From NCBI GenBank assembly GCA_963713275.1, contig CAVQLG010000017.1, positions 286,716 to 350,715 on the forward strand: a DNA stretch of 64,000 nucleotides, read 5' to 3'. The translations under genes were made by a program, and so were the position numbers. Source of the stretch: CAIWHR01 sp963713275. Its GTDB lineage: Bacteria > Pseudomonadota > Gammaproteobacteria > Burkholderiales > Casimicrobiaceae. The notes beneath the pieces were generated by a model. That model was not told the DNA's origin and made no database searches. It worked only from the letters and a program-made list of their open reading frames with translations. Shown one piece after another: positions 48,624 to 55,677 of this stretch; position 1 is the stretch's first letter; each line of letters begins with the position of its first letter.

Positions 48624-49322
48624 CTATCTCTTGGGAGCCGTGCCGCCGCGCGCGGCCGGTGCGGCGTTGCGACAGTAATCGGCGTACAGGCGGGCGACGA
48701 CCTCGTCGGCGTTCTCGTTGACGAGCGTCAGCGCCATGCGCTGGACGTCGGCGCCGGCGTAGGATGCGGTTTGCGCGCTCGCCTCCGAGATGTGCCTGCC
48801 GTCGCTGCCGGTGAGCCTGAATCCCATGGTCACCGAGACCTGGTTGACCGCCATGAGGGGGTTGCCCGTCGCGGTCGACGAGATGAGGCCGCGCAGGACG
48901 AAGCTCGCGCCGAGCCGCTTGGAGGCCGCGAGGGCGGCGTCGGGATCGTTGCGCAGCACGGCGTCGATCTCCGCCTGCGCGATCTGGCGCCGGATCTCGT
49001 CGGGTGTGTAGGTGCGCAGCCCGAGAGCCCGCAGCCGGGCGTTGATCGCTTCGAAGTGCGGGCCGTAGTTCTGCTGCTGCGCCGCGATCACGCCGTTCGA
49101 CTGGAACTCGCCGATCATCACCATGATCTTCTTGTTGCGCAGCTCCGCGCGACACGGGGTCGACAACTGCTCCGCGATGCGGCGCGCGCGCGCGGCTTCT
49201 TCCTGCTGATCGGCGTCCTCCGGCTGGCTGAACTTGAAGCCCTGGGCGTGCAGGGCCGCGCTCGCCAGCACGGGCGGCGTGGCCAGCAGGAGCAACAGCA
49301 GGCGCGATCGGAGCGTGCTCAC
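48624..49322 (-). CDS. Exported protein with FlgT/TolB-N-like fold, partner of the CsgG-like gene
   Basis: A 232-residue protein with signal peptide STLRSRLLLLLLATPPVLAS and a mature region RNKKIMVMIGEFQSNGVIAA, ALGLRTYTPDEIRRQIAQAE, RLGASFVLRGLISSTATGN and ADEVVARLYADYC. The alternation of such strands and helices resembles FlgT-M/TolB-N domains often found beside CsgG relatives; this is inference. The initiator is probably the GTG at 49322. It is first in the operon. Confidence 0.7.
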   Translation of the reverse strand: MSTLRSRLLLLLLATPPVLASAALHAQGFKFSQPEDADQQEEAARARRIAEQLSTPCRAELRNKKIMVMIGEFQSNGVIAAQQQNYGPHFEAINARLRALGLRTYTPDEIRRQIAQAEIDAVLRNDPDAALAASKRLGASFVLRGLISSTATGNPLMAVNQVSVTMGFRLTGSDGRHISEASAQTASYAGADVQRMALTLVNENADEVVARLYADYCRNAAPAARGGTAPKR

Positions 49323-49602
49323 GGCGGATGCCAAGTCCGTTTCTTGCGTCCCGAAGCCGGCGAGGTTAGCCCAACGGGAAACGAAAATCCACAGCGATCG
49401 AACGTGCCGGGGTGCCGCGCGGAGCCGGCTTGGGGGGCCGCCCGGCCCCCTGTCGTGACCTCGTGACCTGGAGCCCCGGGGCGCACCCTCGGGCGCGGCC
49501 TCCTTGCGGCGCACCCGGCCCCGTGGCCAGGTGCGCCCGCCGCGCCGTCACTGCCGCCATCAGCGCGTAGACGCGATGCGCGAAAACGCGACCTCTGCGC
49601 CG

Positions 49603-50610
49603 TTACCACCGCCGCTGCCGCGCGAGGGAGGCCGCGGAGCGCTCCTGCCACTGTGCGAAAAGAGGCTTGAGTTCGGGCGGAAGCGAGGCTTCGAACGCGT
49701 CGTCGAGCGGGTAGCGGACCATTTCGGTTGCAACGGTATCGAGCAGGACTTCGGCTTGGCGGCGATCCTTAGGGCGCTTAGCCGGGTTGCGCTTGGGCTG
49801 GTCGGCGAGCCACAGCTTCTGGAGGGCAAACCACCGTGGATCCGGCGCGACGATGCGCGCCGGTGTGGCATCGCGCCCGCAGACGACCTGATCGACCGGC
49901 GTGCCTTCAAGCAACCATTCCTGCTCGGGCAATGCCGTTGGACGAAGCGGCTCGGTGCGGGGCAGGCTGACGGCCTGAGAGGGTGCCAGCAGCAGCTCGA
50001 CTTCATAGGCGTTCTTGTTGCGCGCCTGGAACGTCCGTTCGAGGTTGACCGTGTACGTGGGATCGACCGCGCGCAGCATGCCGAACACCGGAGCAGCGAT
50101 GCCCTTGACGGCGAGCGCCGTGTTTCCGGCCCACGCGAGGTCGAAATCCTCGGTCGCGTCCATCCCGACCGCGAAGCGGGACAGGGCCTCGATCTCGTAC
50201 GCCGCCATCGCGCTGGTGCCGACGACGATCAGGCTCGACCCGAGCAACCCTCGCAGGTCGGCTTCCCGCAGGATCGCCGCGGCCTGGCTTGCAATGGCGC
50301 CCAGCCGCAGCGAACGGTACATGCGGCAGGTCGTTTCAAGGCTGGCGTAGCTGCCCTTTTCCCGCTCGAGCGTCGCCTGCTTGCGCGCCTGGAACTCGGT
50401 CAGAATCATCTCGGTCTTCGGTGACCGGGGACCGAGGGAACTGCCGCTGCCGTGGCTGTCGACGATCTTGTACAGGTAGTGCCGGCCGCGCCGGACCTTC
50501 CAAGCCATCCGGTGCCGCAGCGTACGCAGTTCGCGCGCCGCGTCGATCCAGTGCCCGTAGTACTGCGCGAGGTTGGCGACGGTGCGCAGCTGCTCGTCGT
50601 TGAACTTCAT
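49603..50610 (-). CDS. Nucleotidyltransferase-fold protein (GSU2403 / NTP_transf_8-like)
   Basis: A 335-residue protein with a DNA-polymerase-beta-like nucleotidyltransferase region: LLGSSLIVVGTSAMAAYEIE, then GMDATEDFDLAWAG with the acidic pair expected at the metal site. Helical N- and C-terminal parts flank it (YRSLRLGAIASQAAAILREA and DPRWFALQKLWLADQPKRNP). This family is widespread on plasmids and genomic islands; its activity is unknown. The start MKFNDEQLRT at 50610 was chosen because the upstream sequence is AT-rich and non-coding. It lies at the edge of the mobile region. Confidence 0.8.
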   Translation of the reverse strand: MKFNDEQLRTVANLAQYYGHWIDAARELRTLRHRMAWKVRRGRHYLYKIVDSHGSGSSLGPRSPKTEMILTEFQARKQATLEREKGSYASLETTCRMYRSLRLGAIASQAAAILREADLRGLLGSSLIVVGTSAMAAYEIEALSRFAVGMDATEDFDLAWAGNTALAVKGIAAPVFGMLRAVDPTYTVNLERTFQARNKNAYEVELLLAPSQAVSLPRTEPLRPTALPEQEWLLEGTPVDQVVCGRDATPARIVAPDPRWFALQKLWLADQPKRNPAKRPKDRRQAEVLLDTVATEMVRYPLDDAFEASLPPELKPLFAQWQERSAASLARQRRW

Positions 50611-50711
50611 GGTTCGGCGCTTAGGTTCGGACGGGAGCAAGGCATCGAAGCGATGCCCCAATGATGCAATCCACGCGAAGTGCAAATAGTAACAATTTGT
50701 TTGCGGTAAGA

Positions 50712-50751
50712 TTGCCCCGAAATGACAACATATCACTCGGTTTCGGGGCAA
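50712..50751. promoter_or_regulatory. Inverted repeat upstream of the nucleotidyltransferase gene
   Basis: TTGCCCCGAAA (50712-50722) and TTTCGGGGCAA (50741-50751) form a perfect 11-bp inverted repeat with an 18-nt AT-rich spacer, about 100 bp before the gene start on the minus strand. It could be an operator or a factor-binding site; no promoter boxes are firmly assigned. Confidence 0.45.
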
Positions 50752-50985
50752 CGGCCATCTTCATCTCGCGAACGCCGGCCAGGGCCACGACGGAGGCCGA
50801 ATCCCGCCGCATGTTCGCCGAGCGTATCGGACCGTTTGCACCGCTTCGGTGCGAAGCGTCGGCGGTCGGAGGGGCATGGGACCGCCCCTGACGCGCGCAG
50901 CGCCGCCGTGCGCCTCGAAGTCGCGGCCCGCGTGTGCTCGCGCGTAACCCCCTCGCCGCGGCGACTTGAGCCCGCTGGGCTCCTG

Positions 50986-51400
50986 ACGATGCACCGGCAC
51001 CGGGATCTTTGTTTCGAGGAGGAGCTTCCTCGTCTTGCTCCCCGGGCGCAGCGCGGAAGGCTTCGTGCGGCGGGGCGAGGCCTGAAGACGAGATCGCACC
51101 TGCGGCGCGTGGCGGCGGCGACGATCGCCTCGGCGGGAAAGTTTCCGGTGATATTAAGGCATTCGCAGTCGACGCGGGCGGCGGCGGCCTTCACCACGAC
51201 CGCGAGGTGATGCGCGGCCGCGCGGGCGGATGAAGCGCGGCGTGCTCGTCGAACGACACGCAGCCCACCGAACGAACCGCTCGTAGACGAGCGGTGTTGC
51301 CGCAGGCACGAGGACGAGGCCAGTGACCCGCGCGCCCGCGCTTCCACCCGCCGGCACGACCCTGTGCGAGCCGCCGACCCGATGCGCCATCTCCACGCTG
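50986..51400 (-). pseudogene. Universal stress protein (UspA family), decayed
   Basis: Fragments in different frames line up in order with UspA: GARVTGLVLVPAATPLVYER, then CECLNITGNFPAEAIVAAA and TRRRCDLVF, then ASPRRTKPSALRPGSKTRK and LLLETKIPVPVHR, matching the ATP-binding G-S-x-T motif region and the C-terminal strand. At least two frameshifts separate them, and the N-terminal ATP-binding D is not recognisable. No intact frame exists, so this is a pseudogene or a badly sequenced gene. It fills most of the otherwise empty gap before the cls gene. Confidence 0.65.
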
Positions 51401-51644
51401 CGCGATCGTCGGCAGCGCCAGCAAGGGCGGCCGGCTCGGGTCAGCCGAGCCGCATGACGAGTGCGCTCTTCGGAGGCCGGCGCTGCTGGGCAAATTCAGG
51501 GTCAGCGTCAGGGGCGTGCGACGAGACGAGTCGGTGCGTCCCGCGAACAGGGTGCGACGGCCTTGGGCGCGACGGCTCGTGGCGCGACCCGCAGTCGCCG
51601 CGTCGCGGGGGGCGCTGCGACATGCCCTGCCGCGGTGGGGTCTC

Positions 51645-51653
51645 TGCTATGCT
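51645..51653 (+). promoter_or_regulatory. Candidate extended -10 promoter of cls
   Basis: TGCTATGCT, an extended -10 element, lies 44 bp before the chosen start codon at 51697. Taking it as a promoter argues against the alternative ATG at 51649, which lies inside it. Confidence 0.35.
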
Positions 51654-51696
51654 CGTCCGCGTGGGCCTCGCGCCAGAATCCCCGCTGCAGGAGCAC

Positions 51697-53235
51697 ATGC
51701 CGTTTCCGGATCTTTCAGCGGTGGCGGCGGCAGAGCGCGTCTTCGACCGGGCGACCGGCGCGGTTCCCATCGCTGGCAACCGCGTTCGCCTTCTGCTGGA
51801 TGCCAGGGAGAACTACCCGGCCTGGCTGGCCGCCATCGAGCAGGCGCGGCACTTTGTCCTATTCGAAAGCTACATCATCGACAACGATGCCGTCGGCCAG
51901 CGGTTCGCCGACGCACTCGCCGCGCGCGCCCGGGCCGGCGTAAGGGTCTTCGTCGTCTACGACTGGCTGGGTTCGCTCCGTTCCGGAGCGCTGTGGCCGC
52001 GACTGCGTGCCGCGGGCGTCGAGGTCCGCGGCTTCAACGCGCCAAGGCTGGCGAGCCCGCTGGGCTGGCTCGCGCGCGACCATCGCAAGACGATCGTTGT
52101 CGACGGGCAGGTCGGCTTTGCGAGTGGTCTGTGCGTGAGTTCCAAGTGGGAAGGGGATCCGCGGCAGGCGCTCGAGCCCTGGCGCGACACGGGTGTCGAG
52201 CTGCGCGGTCCGGCGGTTGTCGCGCTCGTGGATGCGTTCGCGGAGGTTTGGCGGGCTTGTGGCGGTCCGCCACTTCCGGCCGATCTGCTTGCGGCTGCAC
52301 ACGCGCCCCAGACGGCGGGGTCGGTTCGCGTTCGGGTCGTGGCCGGAGCGCCCAACGCGACCGGGACCTACCGGCTGGATCTCGCCATCGCCGGGCTTGC
52401 GCGCGAACACCTGTGGCTGACCGACGCCTATTTCGTCGGCACCGCCGCCTACGTTCAGGCGCTCGCTGCCGCTGCGCGCGACGGCGTGGACGTGCGTCTG
52501 CTGGTGCCCGGAGCAAGCGATATCCCAGTCGTCGCCGCGGTGTCGCGCGCCGGCTACCGGTCGCTGCTCGAGTCCGGCGTTCGGGTCTTCGAGTGGAATG
52601 GAACGATGCTGCACGCGAAGACCGCGGTCGCCGACGACGCTTGGGCGCGCGTTGGTTCGACCAACCTCAACCTTGCGAGTTGGCTGGGCAATTTCGAACT
52701 CGACGTAGCCGTCGAGGATGCCGATTTCGCCCGGCAGTTGGGAGCCCAGTACGAGCTCGATTTGCAGCGCGCTACGGAGGTCGTCCTGGGCCGGCGCAAT
52801 CGCGTCTCGAGTGCCGTTCAAGGAGGGAAAGGGGATGGGGTGAGACGCGCCCTGTCCGGCAGTGCCGGCCGCGCCGCGGCAGGCGCTGTCAGCGTAGGTA
52901 GCACGCTCGGCGCGGCACTCGTCAACCGGCGCAAGCTGGGCGCCGCGGAAGCGGGGCTTCTGAATCAGGTCGGCTCGCTGGCTCTAGGATTGGCGGTGAT
53001 CGCCGCGCTGTGGCCGGCGTTCGTCGCCTGGCCGCTTGCCGCAGTCGCGGGTTGGGTGGGGCTTGCCGCTTTCGGCCGCGCCTGGGCGCTGCGGCGATCG
53101 CAGCGCAGACGAGGTCGGGTGCGGCCCAGGAATGCTCCGCACGGGGGGCTGGCGGGCCCGCGGTCGGGCGGAAGTCCTCCCCCCGCGCAGACGCCGAAAC
53201 CATTGAACGACGCGGGGAGTGGAAACGCACGGTGA
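51697..53235 (+). CDS. cls: Cardiolipin synthase-like phospholipase D family protein
   Basis: A 512-residue PLD-superfamily enzyme close to ClsB. Two HKD motifs are intact: RDHRKTIVVDGQVGFASG and LHAKTAVADDAWARVGSTNL. It would condense phospholipids to cardiolipin at the inner membrane. The C-terminal region has two hydrophobic stretches (LGLAVIAALWPAFVAWPLAA) and a basic, Pro-rich tail. The ATG at 51697 follows CAGGAG; an in-frame ATG at 51649 is less likely. The stop codon TGA at 53233-53235 appears to be supplied by the end of the adjacent ISAs1-type element, so the original C-terminus may be altered. Confidence 0.88.
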   Translation: MPFPDLSAVAAAERVFDRATGAVPIAGNRVRLLLDARENYPAWLAAIEQARHFVLFESYIIDNDAVGQRFADALAARARAGVRVFVVYDWLGSLRSGALWPRLRAAGVEVRGFNAPRLASPLGWLARDHRKTIVVDGQVGFASGLCVSSKWEGDPRQALEPWRDTGVELRGPAVVALVDAFAEVWRACGGPPLPADLLAAAHAPQTAGSVRVRVVAGAPNATGTYRLDLAIAGLAREHLWLTDAYFVGTAAYVQALAAAARDGVDVRLLVPGASDIPVVAAVSRAGYRSLLESGVRVFEWNGTMLHAKTAVADDAWARVGSTNLNLASWLGNFELDVAVEDADFARQLGAQYELDLQRATEVVLGRRNRVSSAVQGGKGDGVRRALSGSAGRAAAGAVSVGSTLGAALVNRRKLGAAEAGLLNQVGSLALGLAVIAALWPAFVAWPLAAVAGWVGLAAFGRAWALRRSQRRRGRVRPRNAPHGGLAGPRSGGSPPPAQTPKPLNDAGSGNAR

Positions 53236-53254
53236 ATTTGTTCTGGGCCTTGGC

Positions 53255-53791
53255 TCACAGCGCGGCTTTGCCGAACGAGTTTTTGGTCATGCGCAGATAA
53301 TCGAAGACGAGGCGCGTGTTGCGGTTCAGGTGCGCCATCTTTTGTGCGATGCTGGTTTTGCCGTCGGCGAACTGATGCAAGATGCCGAGGGCGAAGCGGC
53401 GCAAGCGGGTAACGTTTTCGGGGCCGTGGCCGACGCGGATGCGGCTGCGGTCCTCATCGAAGTTCCAGTCGATGATGTAGTGGCAGCGATTCTCGATCGC
53501 CCAATGGCCGCGATTGACGGCGAGCAGGCGCTGTGGACTGGCTTGTTCGGCAGGACGGCTGGTGATGCCGAGCGCCGTTTCGAGCGTTCGCTTGCGGCTC
53601 TTCTTATGCACCACCTCGCGTTCGATCAAGAAGACTTGACCGACGTGCGGGAACTCGAGATACGAGTTGAGCGCGCTGCTGCACCAGATGCGGCGGGTTT
53701 CGATGCGGCCATGATCGGCAGCCGAAACCTCGACATGATGCGGCAGGTCGCGCTGCGCGAAGAGCAGCGCGATATCGGTTTGCAGGGTCGG
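53255..53791 (-). pseudogene. ISAs1-type transposase, C-terminal fragment (element B)
   Basis: The C-terminal third of a DDE transposase: ADHGRIETRRIWCSS, NRGHWAIENRCHYIIDWNFD (with the catalytic Glu in the IEN block) and a tail MTKNSFGKAAL. It continues the fragment at 55534-55669 across the IS1380 insertion. Not functional by itself. Confidence 0.85.
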
Positions 53792-53796
53792 TTGAT
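53792..53796. repeat. IS1380 target-site duplication, left copy
   Basis: TTGAT, identical to 55529-55533 on the other side of the IS1380 element. Confidence 0.85.
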
Positions 53797-55528
53797 CCTA
53801 TTTTCCTCAGTTACCCGGTCGGCACGGGCGGCAAGAGCGAAGTCGGCGGAGCTGACGGCGGGTGATGCTTCGGGCGTAGCCTGAACATTTGATCGATGAT
53901 GTAGCGCACCAGCGCTCGCCAGCGGCCCGCTTGCGGCAACTGTGGCGCAGTTGCCAGAATCGTCTCCAAGCCCTTGCGAACATTGGCGATCATGGCCTTG
54001 ATCTGGTCACCGGCGGCATGCAGCAGAGTGAGCGACAGCCGCGCCTGGCCGGCATGATGGGTCAGGCGCGCGACACCGGAGAGCAAGAGTGGCCGCGAGG
54101 TGATGGCCTCCAGGCGGGTCTGCGGATGCGCGAGGCGAACATACCAGCTCCACCAGTTGTAGATCAGGGCCACGGCCCGCGCCGACAGGTTGCAGCGCTC
54201 CAAGTCGCGGGTGGTGTAGCCACCCCAGCCCCACTGGTTCTTCAACTCGTCGAACCCGTTCTCGCAATCGGCCCGGTCCCGGTACAACTGGCCGATGGCC
54301 GCCAGGTCATACGGCGCGTTGGTCACCAGCACGGCGTACTCCCACAACTGGAGCGGCTGCCGCGGATCGGCAAACTCCAGCCGCTGCTGGCCGCCGGCCG
54401 GCGTGGTCTGGGCCGCCAGTGCCCCCTTCACCGCACGCCGCACCACCACCACGCGCCGCGCCTGGTTCCAGCCGGAGAGCCGCAGCGTGGTCTCGACCGC
54501 GGCATAGCCTTGCCCCACATCCTGCCAGTCCTGCTGCGACCACAGCCGCTGAATCAGCGACTTCACCCCCGCAGTTTGCCGCAGCTTGAACAAATAGGGC
54601 TGCAACAACCGCTCCAACGCATGCATCACCGGGTCGTTGCCAAAGGCAATATCGCCGCGCACCACCCGCGGCCGGCGTCCCGCCAGCAGGCCCTCGAGGA
54701 TCGTCACCAACCGCGGCAGGCTGTGGCGGGCCGCATGCGCCTTGCCATTGCGCACTTCGGCATCCAGCACCAAGCGCACGTTGCCAATCCAGTAGGTGTG
54801 CACCACGTGGCTCGGGCGCCCCGGTTTGCGCGGGTTGTAGCTCACCTCGGCCCCGTCTTGGTGCCCATACAGCGGCTTGACCGTGGTGTCGGCGTCGAGG
54901 ATCCACCCGGTGGTCAACGCTTCGTCCGTGCTGTGCGCCAGCGCCTGGTCCATCCACGCCGTACTGCGGGCCAACTGCGCTTGCCGCGCCGCACGCTCCG
55001 CGTCGCTCTCACCACGTTGCGGGCTCGGTGCCAGATGCGCCAGCGCCCGGCGCAGACTCTCGTCGCTGATGATGCGCTCCATGCCCAGGATCTGCGGCGC
55101 CACCGCATCCCCACGCAGCCCGGTGACATGCGCATACCGCCGCTGACCATCGAGAATCGACAGCAGCCAGGTGCCCAGCACGTCCCCCACCGCTGGGGCG
55201 TTGGGGCTGCTGTAGTTCAGCGGGCAGCCGGCGACCCAGTGCGCGAACAGCCCGGAGACCTCCAGAAACTCGGCGAAGAACGGCAGTTGCCCCAGCGCCG
55301 TCGCACTACCGTTCTCGTCCCACCGCACCTGGAAGCGACCGCCCGGTGTGCTCACCCGCAGTTCCCCAGTCGGCTCGGCCGCTTCGACCAGCGCACCGCG
55401 CACGGCGGCAACGAGCGTCTTCTCCGCAAATTCTCCCTCACCCATCGGGTGACCCTCCCCATTCCCCGGAAACCCCGGCCAGTCATGAGTTTGCCGCAAC
55501 TTCGCGGGCCTCAACCGAGGAAAATAGG
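53797..55528 (-). mobile_element. IS1380-family insertion sequence, complete
   Basis: A 1732-bp element bounded by 16-bp terminal inverted repeats with one mismatch: CCTATTTTCCTCAGTT on the left and CCTATTTTCCTCGGTT (inverted) on the right. It is flanked by the 5-bp duplication TTGAT and has inserted into the transposase of element B. Ends, length and duplication fit IS1380. Confidence 0.92.
53811..55445 (-). CDS. IS1380-family transposase
   Basis: A 544-residue DDE transposase. Catalytic regions: WILDADTTVKPLYGHQ (first Asp), VRGDIAFGNDPVM (second Asp) and YRDRADCENGFDELKNQWGW (Glu in the DRADCENxxDELK signature). The ATG at 55445 starts MGEGEFAEKT; a TTG at 55514 within the right end is less likely. 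The frame is intact, so the element may be active. Confidence 0.93.
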   Translation of the reverse strand: MGEGEFAEKTLVAAVRGALVEAAEPTGELRVSTPGGRFQVRWDENGSATALGQLPFFAEFLEVSGLFAHWVAGCPLNYSSPNAPAVGDVLGTWLLSILDGQRRYAHVTGLRGDAVAPQILGMERIISDESLRRALAHLAPSPQRGESDAERAARQAQLARSTAWMDQALAHSTDEALTTGWILDADTTVKPLYGHQDGAEVSYNPRKPGRPSHVVHTYWIGNVRLVLDAEVRNGKAHAARHSLPRLVTILEGLLAGRRPRVVRGDIAFGNDPVMHALERLLQPYLFKLRQTAGVKSLIQRLWSQQDWQDVGQGYAAVETTLRLSGWNQARRVVVVRRAVKGALAAQTTPAGGQQRLEFADPRQPLQLWEYAVLVTNAPYDLAAIGQLYRDRADCENGFDELKNQWGWGGYTTRDLERCNLSARAVALIYNWWSWYVRLAHPQTRLEAITSRPLLLSGVARLTHHAGQARLSLTLLHAAGDQIKAMIANVRKGLETILATAPQLPQAGRWRALVRYIIDQMFRLRPKHHPPSAPPTSLLPPVPTG

Positions 55529-55533
55529 TTGAT
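55529..55533. repeat. IS1380 target-site duplication, right copy
   Basis: TTGAT, the partner of 53792-53796. Confidence 0.85.
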
Positions 55534-55669
55534 TGCCTTTGACCGTGAAGTGGTAGTGCGCCCCGCGCGCGACCACATAGGTCGCCAGTTTGCGCTGGGT
55601 GAGCAAGGCGTCGGCGGTGATGTCCTTGCCCGCGATCTCGATACCGTCGAACAAGGGGATGAACATGCC
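55534..55669 (-). pseudogene. ISAs1-type transposase, middle fragment (element B)
   Basis: Encodes IPLFDGIEIAGKDITADALL and TQRKLATYVVARGAHYHFTV, including the second catalytic Asp (in ITADALL). It is flanked on one side by the IS1380 element and on the other by the intact ISAs1-type element. Confidence 0.85.
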
Positions 55670-55677
55670 GATCTCAT
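55670..55677. repeat. Target-site duplication of the intact ISAs1-type element, left copy
   Basis: GATCTCAT, identical to 57707-57714; 8 bp is a usual duplication length for ISAs1-type elements. Confidence 0.85.

Noticed and set aside
53219..53884. Plus-strand 221-codon frame after cls
   Set aside because: It is antisense to the ISAs1-type transposase fragment, whose motifs are unmistakable.
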